Shown here piece after piece: positions 43,530-51,860 of a stretch of DNA of 64,000 nucleotides. The stretch's first letter is position 1. Each line of letters opens with the position of its first letter. The translations under genes and the position numbers were made by a program. This DNA comes from Amycolatopsis sp. cg9 (GTDB lineage: Bacteria > Actinomycetota > Actinomycetes > Mycobacteriales > Pseudonocardiaceae), in the NCBI RefSeq assembly GCF_041346945.1, contig NZ_CP166850.1:3348001-3412000 (forward strand), in the 5' to 3' direction. The notes below the pieces were generated by a model. The model was not told the DNA's origin, ran no database searches, and saw nothing but the letters and a program-made list of their open reading frames with translations.

Positions 43530-44117
43530 GTGCTGGAGACCGGGGAGGACTACCGCGAAGCGGTGTTGTCGGGTCAGTGGTGGGAAAAGCGCCGGTTCAC
43601 CGGCTGCGACTTCACCGGGGCGGACCTCAGCGGGCTGCGGACCCGCGGCTGCACCTTCGACGACTGCGTGTTCAGCCGGGCCGACCTGTCGCGCTCGCGC
43701 CACGACGCGTCGGCGTTCCGCTCGTGCACCTTCGAGCGCACGGTGCTCGCCGAAAGCCGCTGGACTTCGTGCTCGCTGCTGGGCACTTCGTTCACTGACA
43801 GCGGGTTCGGCGGGATCGCGCTGACCGAATGCGACCTGTCGCTGGCCTCGCTCGCGAAGGCGCGGCTGCGCAAGCTCGGGCTGTCGGGGCTGCGGCTGCG
43901 GGAAGCGAACCTGACCGAGGCCGACCTGTCGGGCGCCGACCTCCGCGGCAGCGACCTGACCGGCGCCCGCTTGCAGGGCGCGAAGTTCGACGGCGCCGAC
44001 CTGCGCGGTGCGCGCCTCGACGCGAACGCCCTCGTCCAAGCCGACCTGCGGGGCGCCGACGTCGACGTCGAGACGGCGCTCGCCTTCGCCGCCGCCCACG
44101 GCCTCGTCATCCGCTGA
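43530..44117 (+). CDS. Pentapeptide-repeat protein
   Basis: The predicted 195-residue protein is built almost entirely of A(D/N)Lxx-type pentapeptides (about 28-180), giving a right-handed quadrilateral beta helix: CDFTGADLSGLRTRGCTF, EANLTEADLSGADLRGSDL, ARLQGAKFDGADLRGA. Proteins of this form include Qnr/MfpA, which mimic DNA and protect gyrase from quinolones; that role is a possibility only. The GTG at 43530 follows the VOC stop by 28 bases, so the two may form an operon. A 17-bp hairpin follows. Confidence 0.9.
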   Translation: MLETGEDYREAVLSGQWWEKRRFTGCDFTGADLSGLRTRGCTFDDCVFSRADLSRSRHDASAFRSCTFERTVLAESRWTSCSLLGTSFTDSGFGGIALTECDLSLASLAKARLRKLGLSGLRLREANLTEADLSGADLRGSDLTGARLQGAKFDGADLRGARLDANALVQADLRGADVDVETALAFAAAHGLVIR

Positions 44118-44122
44118 ACGCG

Positions 44123-44169
44123 CTGAAGGCCACCATCAGGGCACGGGATGCGCTGATGGTGGCCTTCAG
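44123..44169. terminator. Perfect 17-bp inverted repeat between convergent genes
   Basis: CTGAAGGCCACCATCAG (44123-44139) and CTGATGGTGGCCTTCAG (44153-44169) are exact reverse complements around 13 bases. The element starts five bases after the pentapeptide stop and ends 11 bases before the stop of the TNT gene, so it can end both transcripts. No T-run is present. Confidence 0.75.
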
Positions 44170-44180
44170 CCGCGACTACG

Positions 44181-47141
44181 TCAGTCGACCGGGGGTTCGC
44201 CCGGGTCGAGTTCGATCAGGTCGCCCTCGGCGAGGAGCTCCTCGATCGACGCCGGGAGCAGGTACGCCGACCCGCCGCCGGGCTGGTTGAACCACGGGAT
44301 CGCGACGCCGGCGAGCGCCTCCAGCGGCCGCTGCACCCGGTAGACGTGGTACGGGCGGTTGACCCACTCCGGCACCAGCGACCGCTCGGCGAACGGCGTG
44401 CCCGCCGCGTACGTCAGATTGCCGGTCGGGCCGCCGAAGCGGTCCAGCTCGCTGCCCGCGGGCAGCTCGCGCAGCTCCTTGCCGCGGAACAGCGTCAGCG
44501 GCGGCTCACCGGCCATCGGCCCGATCGGCCACTGCTGCTGACCGCCGCCACCACCGCCGTTGACGGCCGGGCGAGCGGGTTCCTGGCGCGGCGGCACCGG
44601 CGGCTGGACCGGCGGGACACCCGGCGGCACCGGGGCCAGGACGGTCGGCGCCGACGGCGGTTCACGCCGCGGCGGCGCGGGCGGCGGGGCGACCTGCTGC
44701 TGCGCCATCGGCGGCGGCCCGGCCGGCACCGGCGCCGGCGGGACGGGCTGGCGCGGCGGGGCCGGCGGCTCGTCGTCTTCGAGGTCGCCGAACAGCTCCT
44801 CGGCGCTGGTGAACGCCGTCTGCTCCTGCGGGGGCACCGGTTCGGGCTTGCGGACCGGGTACGAGCCGGTCGCGACCTCGGGCGACAGCGTCGCGACGAC
44901 CCGCTGCGGCGCCGGTTCCGGCTCGGGCTCGGGTTCGGGCTCCGGTGCGGGCGGCTCCTCGGCCGGCACGTGGCCTTCCGGGTTGAGCAGCAGCTTGCCG
45001 AGCATGAACGCGGCCGCGTCCTCGGCGTCGCCGAACACCGCGGGGTTGCTGAGCTTGCCGTCGTACCAGCCGACGCGCCAGCCGTCGTCGACCTCTTCGA
45101 CGCTCCAGCCGTGCTCGGCGGGCTCACCCAGCTTGTAGCCGCTCTCGGGCACGTCGAGCTCGTCGAGCTTGGCCTGCAGCCCGGCGAGCACCGGGTGGTC
45201 CGGGGTCTCCCGGCGCAGCGCCCGGCGGCCCGGCCGGGGCGCGGCAGCGGCCGGCTCCGCCTGGGCGGCGGGCTGCGGGGCCGGCGGTTCCGGCACCGGC
45301 AGGACGCCGGGGATCTCGGGCTGGGTGATCATGGTCGGCGGGCCCGGGTCGAACGCGGGCTGCTCCTCCCGCCGCGGCGGGAGGCCGGGCTGGAAGGAGT
45401 GCGCGGCCTCGTCCTCGTGCCGAGCCTGACCGGGCTGGAAGGAATGTGCGGCTTCGTCCTCGTGCCGGGCTTGGCCGGGTGTGAAGGAGTGCGCGGCTTC
45501 GTCCTCGTGACGCCGGCCGGGTTCGTCCTCGTGCCGGGCCTGGCCGGGCGCGAAGGCGTGGGCGGGTTCCTCGTCGTGGTGCGGCTCGTCCTCGTCGTGG
45601 GCCTGGAACGGCGACTCCTGGCCGGACTGGAAGGCTTCGTCGTCGCCGGGCTGGAACGGCGGCTCTTCGCCGTGCCGTGCTTGCCCCGTTGCGAAGGCGT
45701 GCGAGGACTCGTCGTCGTGGCGCGCCGGGAAGCCCGTGGGCTCCTCGTCGTGCCGCGGCGGCTGGAACGCGGCGCGCGCTTCCTCGTCGTGCCGGGACGC
45801 CTGGCCGGCGTCGAACGCGTGCCCGGCCTCGTCCTCGGCCGCCTCCGCGGGCGCACCGGACCGGAACGCGGCGTGCTCGCCGTCCCGCGGCTCCTGCTCG
45901 TGCCCGATCGGCTGGTCGGGCACGTACTCCGCGGTCTCGTCGAGGTCGGGCACCCGGCCCGGCTCCGGCGACGAGCCGTTCGTCCCGGCGTGCTCGGCCT
46001 GCTGGTCGTACTCGTCTTCGGCGTACTGGTCGTCCTCGGCGAAGCGGTCGTCGAACTCCTGGTCGTCGTAGCCGTCCTCGGCGTACTGACCCTCTTCGGC
46101 GTACTCGTGCTCCTCGGCCGGGGCCTCCGGCTCGACCGGCGCGTGCGCCGCGAGCGGAGCCTCCACCGGCGCGGGCGGCTGGGGCGGCACGACCGGCGGC
46201 GGGACGGCCGCGGCGGGCGGCGGGCCCGCGGGAGCCTGCTGCTGCGGGGGCGGCCCCTGCGGCGGCGGGCCCTGGGGCGGCGGCCCGGCCGGGCGCTGCT
46301 GCGGCGGGGGCGGCGGCTGGTTCCCCCGCGTGAGGTAGCCCGCGGCGGCCTGCAACGTCGGCTCGTCGACCGGCGGCAGCTTGAACCCGACCGCGCGGAC
46401 GTGCTCGACGAGGTCCGGTTCGGGCGAAACGCCGTACTTGTGCAAGTAGAAGTTGACGGCGGCGGGCCAGATCCACTGGCCGTCGCTGTGGAAGGCGACC
46501 GGGACGGTGGCCTCCGGAGTCGCGGCGAGCCGGTCGATGTCGTACCCGCGCTCGGGCACCACCAGCGGCGCGCGCTCGAGGTACTCCAGCAGCCGGTCCT
46601 GCTCGTCGACCTCGAGGTCGGGCCGGTTGATGACCGGACGGCCGGCCGGGCCGACGGTGTCGAAGATCCGGGCGATCCGGAAGTGCGGCCCCGGCTGCTC
46701 CGGGCCGAGCCCGGACATCCGCCGGATCAGCCACTCGGGCACGTTGTCCTCGGTGCGCGGGAACATCCGCAGCTCGTCCGAGTAGGCCTGCGGCGGCGGC
46801 GCGAGGTTCCACACCGGTTCGTCGCGGTTGTACTCGAGGTTGTAGCTGGACGGGTGGTCGAGCTGGTAGCGCGCGTTGAACCAGGTGCCGCGGCCGTCGC
46901 GGTACATGCCGCCGCGGAGCCTGCCGAAGAGCGTGGCGATGTCGTGGGTGGCGAGCCACTCGTGGACCGTCCCGTCTTCGGTGACGATCTCGCCGGTCAG
47001 CTCGTGGTACCTCCCGACGGCTCGGTACTCCGCGGTGACCTTGCGCCAGTCGCGCGGGGCGGCACGCAGCAGGGCAAGTCCGATCTGCTTGACCAGGGTG
47101 TCCTGCTCGGTCGCGTTCAGCTGCGTCGTCGGTTGTGCCAC
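44181..47141 (-). CDS. TNT-domain protein, putative NAD+ glycohydrolase toxin
   Basis: The predicted protein is 986 residues long. The N-terminal third (about 1-270) is a folded region of unknown family. The centre (about 270-650) is low-complexity, with Pro/Gln runs and six or more RHEDEAAHSFQPGQA-type repeats. A small domain follows (about 680-760; SVEEVDDGWRVGWYDGKLSN), then another Pro-rich linker. The C-terminus (about 880-986) matches the tuberculosis necrotizing toxin fold: GSELDRFGGPTGNL with the conserved Arg and IPWFNQPGGGSAYLLP with the conserved Gln. No signal peptide and no neighbouring immunity gene are visible. The GTG at 47141 lacks a ribosome site; CAAAAT six bases upstream may be a leaderless -10. 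Confidence 0.85.
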   Translation of the reverse strand: MAQPTTQLNATEQDTLVKQIGLALLRAAPRDWRKVTAEYRAVGRYHELTGEIVTEDGTVHEWLATHDIATLFGRLRGGMYRDGRGTWFNARYQLDHPSSYNLEYNRDEPVWNLAPPPQAYSDELRMFPRTEDNVPEWLIRRMSGLGPEQPGPHFRIARIFDTVGPAGRPVINRPDLEVDEQDRLLEYLERAPLVVPERGYDIDRLAATPEATVPVAFHSDGQWIWPAAVNFYLHKYGVSPEPDLVEHVRAVGFKLPPVDEPTLQAAAGYLTRGNQPPPPPQQRPAGPPPQGPPPQGPPPQQQAPAGPPPAAAVPPPVVPPQPPAPVEAPLAAHAPVEPEAPAEEHEYAEEGQYAEDGYDDQEFDDRFAEDDQYAEDEYDQQAEHAGTNGSSPEPGRVPDLDETAEYVPDQPIGHEQEPRDGEHAAFRSGAPAEAAEDEAGHAFDAGQASRHDEEARAAFQPPRHDEEPTGFPARHDDESSHAFATGQARHGEEPPFQPGDDEAFQSGQESPFQAHDEDEPHHDEEPAHAFAPGQARHEDEPGRRHEDEAAHSFTPGQARHEDEAAHSFQPGQARHEDEAAHSFQPGLPPRREEQPAFDPGPPTMITQPEIPGVLPVPEPPAPQPAAQAEPAAAAPRPGRRALRRETPDHPVLAGLQAKLDELDVPESGYKLGEPAEHGWSVEEVDDGWRVGWYDGKLSNPAVFGDAEDAAAFMLGKLLLNPEGHVPAEEPPAPEPEPEPEPEPAPQRVVATLSPEVATGSYPVRKPEPVPPQEQTAFTSAEELFGDLEDDEPPAPPRQPVPPAPVPAGPPPMAQQQVAPPPAPPRREPPSAPTVLAPVPPGVPPVQPPVPPRQEPARPAVNGGGGGGQQQWPIGPMAGEPPLTLFRGKELRELPAGSELDRFGGPTGNLTYAAGTPFAERSLVPEWVNRPYHVYRVQRPLEALAGVAIPWFNQPGGGSAYLLPASIEELLAEGDLIELDPGEPPVD

Positions 47142-47370
47142 GGGGACATTTTGACTGTTCGCGCGCGCGTGTGCACCCCGCATGTGGGTTTTGCCGCTCG
47201 GCGACCCGGCGGCACCCGGTCTGACCTCGCGTGATGCGAAGTGCGGTAGATCACAGCTTGATCGCGGCGAGCGTCGCGAATGGACCGTGTGGGGTAGCGG
47301 CCAGTCTACGGGCAGCGACCACGCGCGCCTGGAAGCGACGCGCGGGGGTCGCTTTGCCAGAATGGGCGGC

Positions 47371-48228
47371 GTGACGGCGAAGATTCTCGACGGCAAGGCC
47401 ACCAAGAACGCCATTTTCGCGGAGCTCGAACCCCGCGTCGCGGCTCTGGCCGCGAAGGGGGTGACGCCGGGCCTGGGCACCGTCCTGGTCGGCGACGACC
47501 CGGGGTCGCACTCGTACGTGCGGATGAAGCACGCCGACAGCGGCAAGATCGGGATCAACTCGATCCGCCGCGACCTGCCCGCGGACATCACCCAGGAGAA
47601 GCTCGAAGCCGTCGTCGACGAGCTGAACGCCGACCCGGCGTGCCACGGCTACATCGTCCAGCTGCCGCTGCCGAAGCACCTCGACGCGAACCGCGTGCTC
47701 GAGCGGATCGACCCGGAGAAGGACGCCGACGGTCTCGCGCCGGTCAGCCTGGGCCGTCTGGTGCTGGGCCAGCAGGGCGCGCTGCCGTGCACGCCGTACG
47801 GGATCATCGAGCTGCTCAAGCGCCACGGCGTCGAGCTGAACGGCGCCCAGGTCGCCGTGGTCGGCCGCGGCATCACCGTCGGCCGCACGCTCGGCCTGCT
47901 GCTGACCCGCCGCAGCGAGAACGCCACCGTCACCCTGTGCCACACCGGCACCCGCGACCTCGCCGCCGAGGTCCGCCGCGCCGACGTCGTGATCGCCGCG
48001 GCCGGGGTGCCGGGCATCATCACGCCGGACATGGTCGCGCCGGGCGCCGCGGTGCTCGACGTCGGCGTGTCCCACGTGGACGGCAAGCTCACCGGCGATG
48101 TTCACCCGGACGTGGCCGAGGTGGCCGGCTGGCTTTCGCCGAACCCCGGCGGGGTCGGCCCGATGACCCGGGCGATGCTCGTCAGCAACGTCGTCGAAGC
48201 GGCGGAGCGCTCGCTCCAAGGCCGATGA
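47371..48228 (+). CDS. folD: Methylenetetrahydrofolate dehydrogenase/cyclohydrolase
   Basis: The predicted 285-residue bifunctional enzyme interconverts 5,10-methylene- and 10-formyl-tetrahydrofolate. Motifs are [15 protein letters not shown] with the catalytic Lys, [42 protein letters not shown], the NADP loop [12 protein letters not shown] and [16 protein letters not shown]. The GTG at 47371 lies seven bases after CAGAAT, a likely leaderless promoter; an ATG at 47362 would add three residues. It overlaps the DUF3017 gene by four bases. Confidence 0.97.
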   Translation: MTAKILDGKATKNAIFAELEPRVAALAAKGVTPGLGTVLVGDDPGSHSYVRMKHADSGKIGINSIRRDLPADITQEKLEAVVDELNADPACHGYIVQLPLPKHLDANRVLERIDPEKDADGLAPVSLGRLVLGQQGALPCTPYGIIELLKRHGVELNGAQVAVVGRGITVGRTLGLLLTRRSENATVTLCHTGTRDLAAEVRRADVVIAAAGVPGIITPDMVAPGAAVLDVGVSHVDGKLTGDVHPDVAEVAGWLSPNPGGVGPMTRAMLVSNVVEAAERSLQGR

Positions 48229-48548
48229 CGATGACCGAAGACCGGCGGGACATCGGCGACCGCCGGGGCAGGCAGGCCCGCTTCACGCAGCTGCCGTTCG
48301 CGCTGGTGCTGCTGGTGGTCGCCGTCGCCGTGCTGCGGATCGTCCAGTACCACTGGCGGGAGGGTGCGGCGCTGATCGGCGTCGCGCTCCTCCTCGCCGG
48401 GGTGCTGCGGGCGGTGCTCCCGGCCGCCAGGGCGGGCCTGCTCGCGATCCGCGGCCGGGTCGTGGACGTCGTGACCTACACCGGCCTGGCGGCCGCGGTG
48501 CTGTACGTGGCCTTGACGATCATCGGCGGCCCGTTCGCGTCGTCCTAA
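48225..48548 (+). CDS. DUF3017 small membrane protein
   Basis: The predicted 107-residue protein has a charged N-terminus (1-25) and three hydrophobic helices (about 26-40, 45-70 and 80-103). DUF3017 genes typically follow folD in actinobacteria, as here, with an ATGA overlap that couples their translation. The role is unknown. A 17-bp perfect hairpin follows six bases after the stop. Confidence 0.85.
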   Translation: MTMTEDRRDIGDRRGRQARFTQLPFALVLLVVAVAVLRIVQYHWREGAALIGVALLLAGVLRAVLPAARAGLLAIRGRVVDVVTYTGLAAAVLYVALTIIGGPFASS

Positions 48549-48553
48549 GACGC

Positions 48554-48592
48554 CAAAAGCGCCACTTTCATAGGGAAAGTGGCGCTTTTGGG
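48554..48592. terminator. Perfect 17-bp inverted repeat, bidirectional terminator
   Basis: CCAAAAGCGCCACTTTC (48554-48570) pairs exactly with GAAAGTGGCGCTTTTGG (48576-48592) around five bases. It separates the convergent DUF3017 and MFS genes. The arms end in A/T runs, so each strand ends the stem in CTTTT and could work as an intrinsic terminator. Confidence 0.85.
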
Positions 48593-48600
48593 AGTCGCTG

Positions 48601-49782
48601 TCAGGAAGCGAGGGCGAGTTCGCGGCGTTCGGCCTTCGCCTCGCGCCGGTCCAAAGTGCCCGAGACGATCGCCAGCGACAGGCCGAAGACCGCCAGGAGC
48701 GCGCCGACCCAGTTCGGGGCGACCAGGCCGAGGCCGCCCGCGATCACCAGGCCGCCGAGGTACGCGCCGATCGAGTTGGCGATGTTGAACGCGGACTGGA
48801 CGGCGGCCGACACCAGGGACGGTGTGCCGCCCGCCTTCTCCATGATCCGCGCCTGCATCATCGGGCCGATCATGAACCCGGCGACGCCGACGAAGAAGAT
48901 CGTGATCGCGGCGCCGACCTTGCCCTGCGCGGTGATCGTGAAGATGCCCAGCACGCAGGCCAGCGACAGCAGCGCGGCGTACAGGCCCGGCATCAGCGCG
49001 CGGTCGGCCAGCCGGCCGCCGAGCAGGTTGCCGATCGTCATGCCGACGCCCGCCAGGGACAGCAGCAGCGTGACGTTCGACGGCGAGTAGCCGGCGACGT
49101 CGGTCAGCATCGGCGTGATGTAGGACAGGCACGCGAACACGCCGCCGAGCCCGAACGTGACGATCGCCAGCGCGAGGTGCACCTGGGGCCGCTTGAACGC
49201 GCCGAGCTCACCGCGCAGCGACGCGTCGGCGGGCTTGCCCTGGTGCGGGACGAGCTTCGCGATGGCGGCGACGGCCACCAGTCCGATCACGGCGACGACG
49301 CCGAACGTGGCGCGCCAGCCGACCTGCTGGCCCAGCAGCGTGCCGAGCGGTACGCCGATGACGTTCGCCAGGGTCAGGCCGAGGAACATCATCGACACGG
49401 CCTTGGCGCGCTGGCCGGGTCCGACCAAACTGGATGCGACGACCGCGCCCGCGCCGAAGAACGCGCCGTGCGGCAGGCCGGCGAGGAACCGGAACGCGAC
49501 GCCGAACTCCTGGTTGGGGGAGAGCGCGAAGAGGGCGTTGCCCAGGGTGAACAGGCCCATCATGGCCAACAGCATGGTCTTGCGCGGCAGCCGGACGGCG
49601 GCCGCGGTGAGCAGGGGGGCGCCGATGACGACGCCGAGGGCGTAACCGGAGATGAGGTAGCCGGCGGTCGGGATGTCGACGCCGAAGTCGGCGGCCGCCT
49701 GGGGCAGCACGCCCATCATGACGAACTCGGTGGTCCCGATGCCGAAAGCTCCGATGGCGAGCGCGAGCAGCGCGACGGGCAC
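48601..49782 (-). CDS. MFS transporter, DHA1/AraJ type
   Basis: The predicted 393-residue protein has 12 transmembrane segments. It begins MPVALLALAIGAFGIGTTEFVMMGVLPQ, typical of the drug:H+ antiporter-1 (AraJ/YdhP-like) family, with the loop GAPLLTAAAVRLPRKTML and the helix-5 FGAGAVVASSLVGPGQRAKA segment (motif C-like). The GTG at 49782 has GGAAGGAG upstream. A 14-bp palindrome lies 18 bases upstream of the start. An ArsR regulator and a second DHA1 exporter follow, so control by that regulator is plausible. Confidence 0.92.
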   Translation of the reverse strand: MPVALLALAIGAFGIGTTEFVMMGVLPQAAADFGVDIPTAGYLISGYALGVVIGAPLLTAAAVRLPRKTMLLAMMGLFTLGNALFALSPNQEFGVAFRFLAGLPHGAFFGAGAVVASSLVGPGQRAKAVSMMFLGLTLANVIGVPLGTLLGQQVGWRATFGVVAVIGLVAVAAIAKLVPHQGKPADASLRGELGAFKRPQVHLALAIVTFGLGGVFACLSYITPMLTDVAGYSPSNVTLLLSLAGVGMTIGNLLGGRLADRALMPGLYAALLSLACVLGIFTITAQGKVGAAITIFFVGVAGFMIGPMMQARIMEKAGGTPSLVSAAVQSAFNIANSIGAYLGGLVIAGGLGLVAPNWVGALLAVFGLSLAIVSGTLDRREAKAERRELALAS

Positions 49783-49800
49783 GGCACTCCTTCCAGGGTG

Positions 49801-49814
49801 AGAAATCGATTTCT
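49801..49814. promoter_or_regulatory. Palindromic operator upstream of the MFS gene
   Basis: AGAAATCGATTTCT is a perfect 14-bp palindrome, A/T-rich against the background, 18 bases upstream of the MFS start. It looks like a repressor site for a dimeric winged-helix or TetR-type protein. The ArsR protein encoded about 150 bases away is a candidate. Confidence 0.5.
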
Positions 49815-49965
49815 TAGCCGATGTCTGGATCGGTTCAGTTCGGGGGCATTAAGAAAGGCAGTCATCCGGCCCCAGCGCCGTGAGCTGCCTACGGACAGTC
49901 CAACAAGCGAGGGGGGTCGTTGTCATCCCGATATCGGGTGACGATCCACACCGTAACGCCGGTGA

Positions 49966-50289
49966 TCAGCGCGGGGCGGCCAGAACCCCGTCGAGCAGAC
50001 CCGGGAACAGGGCGTTCAGGTCGTTGCGGCGCAACGAGTTGAACCGGGTTGTGCCTTCCTGGCGACCGGCCACGACCCCGGCCTGGCGCAGGATGCTCAG
50101 GTGGTGGGTGATTGTGGACTTGGTCACCGGCACGGTCAGCCCGCCGCACGCGATCTCGTGGTCCGCGGCCGCGAGCTGCCGCACGATCGCCAGCCGCACC
50201 GGGTCGGCGAGGGCGCGGAGCACGCCTTCGACGGTGATCTCGTCCCGCTCGGGGTGGACGAGCGGCGGCAGGGTGACGGACTTGGCCAT
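49966..50289 (-). CDS. ArsR-family transcriptional regulator
   Basis: The predicted 107-residue winged-helix repressor has EGVLRALADPVRLAIVRQLA (helix 1-2) and the recognition segment VTKSTITHHLSILRQAGVVAG, followed by the wing RQEGTTRFNSLR. A single Cys-Gly pair (EIACGGL) in the sensing region could respond to a metal or oxidant, but no full ArsR metal motif is seen. It sits between two MFS exporters, codirectional with one and divergent from the other. Confidence 0.92.
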   Translation of the reverse strand: MAKSVTLPPLVHPERDEITVEGVLRALADPVRLAIVRQLAAADHEIACGGLTVPVTKSTITHHLSILRQAGVVAGRQEGTTRFNSLRRNDLNALFPGLLDGVLAAPR

Positions 50290-50328
50290 GCGGCCATTGT
50301 ACGACGCCGATCGAAATTGCCGGAGTTA

Positions 50329-50354
50329 CGTAGTACGGTGGTCGTCGAACTACG
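50329..50354. promoter_or_regulatory. Candidate operator between arsR and the second MFS gene
   Basis: CGTAGT (50329-50334) and ACTACG (50349-50354) form an inverted repeat with a 14-base spacer, and a nested GAAC...GTTC pair lies at 50347-50360. It occupies the divergent promoter region. The pattern is suggestive only. Confidence 0.3.
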
Positions 50355-50396
50355 ACGTTCATCGAACCAATCCCGCTCCGCTTGGGGGACCCACCC

Positions 50397-51563
50397 ATGT
50401 CCGCACCCTCGTCCTCGAGGATCTCGGTGCTGGCCTTCGGCGCGTTCGGCGTCGGGACCAGCGGCTACATCGTCGCCGGGCTGCTGCCCGCGCTGACCGG
50501 CGAGCTGCACGTCTCGGCGACCGCCGCGGCCCAGCTCGTCACGGCCTTCGCCATCGCGTACGCGATCGGGTCGCCGCTCTTCGCCGCCGTCACCGGCACG
50601 TGGGAGCGCCGGACGCTGCTGGTCGCCGCGCTCGCCGTCACCGCCGCCGGCAACCTGTTCGCCGCGCTCGCCCCCGGCTACGGCTCGCTCCTGGTGGCCC
50701 GCGTGGTGACCGCGGTCGGCGCCGCGGTGTTCACGCCGGCGGCGAGCGCCGTCGCGGCCCAGCTCACCGCCCCGGAACGCCGGGGCCGCGCGATCGCGCT
50801 CGTGTTCGGCGGCCTGACCGTCGCGCTCATCTTCGGCGTGCCGCTCGGCAGCCTCATCTCGCAGCACCTCGGCTACCGGACGGCGTTCGCGCTGGTCGCG
50901 GCGTTCTCGCTGGCGAGCGCGCTGGCCGTGCGGCTGGCGCTGCCCTCGGTCGCCGCCCCGCCGCGGGTGAGCTTGGCCGAGCGGTTCGCCGCGGGCCGCG
51001 ACCCGCGTGTCCTCGTCATGCTGGCCGTGACGGTCCTCGGCTGCCTCGCCGCGTTCATGGTCTACACGTTCGTGTCCCCGCTGCTGGCCGCGACCGCGGG
51101 CCTGCACGGCACGGCGGTCACGGTGCTGCTCTTCTGCTACGGCGTCGGCGGTGCGGTCGGCAACTTCGCCGGCGGCCGGGCGGCCGACCGCTGGGGTTCG
51201 CGCGCGCCGCTGCTCGTCGTGACGGCCTCGATCACCGTCGTCATGGCGCTGCTGCCGATCGCGACGACGACCCCGATCGCGGCCGGCGTCGCGCTGTTCG
51301 TCTGGGGCATGGCGACGTGGTCGTTCAGCCCGCCGGTGCAGCACCGGCTGATCGAGCTGGCCCCGGGCCACGCCGGCCTCGTGCTCTCGCTCAACGCGTC
51401 GGCGATCTACCTCGGCGTCGGCCTGTCCGGCGTGGTCGGGGGCGCTGTGCTCGACTCCGGCGGGCCGCTGATCCTGCCGGAGGTCGCGGCTGCCCTGACG
51501 CTGCTCGCGCTGGTGCTCGTCGGAGCGGCGTGGGGGCGGGTCCGCGAGCCGGTCGCCGCTTAG
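50397..51563 (+). CDS. MFS transporter, DHA1 type
   Basis: The predicted 388-residue exporter has 12 helices. It starts MSAPSSSRISVLAFGAFGVG with the family GTSGYIVAGLLP motif, a helix 2-3 loop AVTGTWERRTLLVAALAV and a helix-5 segment ALIFGVPLGSLISQHLGYR. The fold matches the other MFS in this block, but the sequence is clearly different, so it is not a recent duplicate. It diverges from the ArsR regulator. The ATG at 50397 follows a GGGGGA ribosome site. Its stop overlaps that of DUF1918. Confidence 0.92.
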   Translation: MSAPSSSRISVLAFGAFGVGTSGYIVAGLLPALTGELHVSATAAAQLVTAFAIAYAIGSPLFAAVTGTWERRTLLVAALAVTAAGNLFAALAPGYGSLLVARVVTAVGAAVFTPAASAVAAQLTAPERRGRAIALVFGGLTVALIFGVPLGSLISQHLGYRTAFALVAAFSLASALAVRLALPSVAAPPRVSLAERFAAGRDPRVLVMLAVTVLGCLAAFMVYTFVSPLLAATAGLHGTAVTVLLFCYGVGGAVGNFAGGRAADRWGSRAPLLVVTASITVVMALLPIATTTPIAAGVALFVWGMATWSFSPPVQHRLIELAPGHAGLVLSLNASAIYLGVGLSGVVGGAVLDSGGPLILPEVAAALTLLALVLVGAAWGRVREPVAA

Positions 51564-51748
51564 TCCGCGCGGGCCTGGACTTCGCAGTCGGGCCCGGGGT
51601 AGACGAGCGCCTCGTGCCCGTCGGCGAACCGGACCAGGTAGGGCGGCGCGCCGTCGGGCCCGCGGACTTCGAGGATCTCGCCGCGCTGCTCGGCCGACCC
51701 GACCGTCCGGCCGTGCACCTGGATTTCGTCTCCCACTCCTGCGTGCAT
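51560..51748 (-). CDS. DUF1918 protein
   Basis: The predicted 62-residue protein starts MHAGVGDEIQVHGRTVGSAE and ends with the DUF1918 pattern RGEILEVRGPDGAPPYLVRF and HEALVYPGPDC. It is a small SH3-like barrel of unknown role, widespread in actinobacteria. The ATG at 51748 has GGAGG eight bases upstream, which decides against an ATG at 51757. Its stop is embedded in that of the convergent MFS gene. Confidence 0.9.
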   Translation of the reverse strand: MHAGVGDEIQVHGRTVGSAEQRGEILEVRGPDGAPPYLVRFADGHEALVYPGPDCEVQARAD

Positions 51749-51860
51749 GGGCTTCACCTCCGCATCCAGGGTAGGAGCGAAATCCGGTGCCCGGTCCCGG
51801 CGAACGGGTTAGGCTCCACGGCGTGATCAGCGAATTCGGAGGCGCCGCGCCTCGGCGCCG

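Noticed and set aside
50341-50366. LexA-like box upstream of the second MFS gene
   Set aside because: TCGAAC is followed by six rather than four bases before GTTC and the right half is incomplete, so it does not fit the operator.
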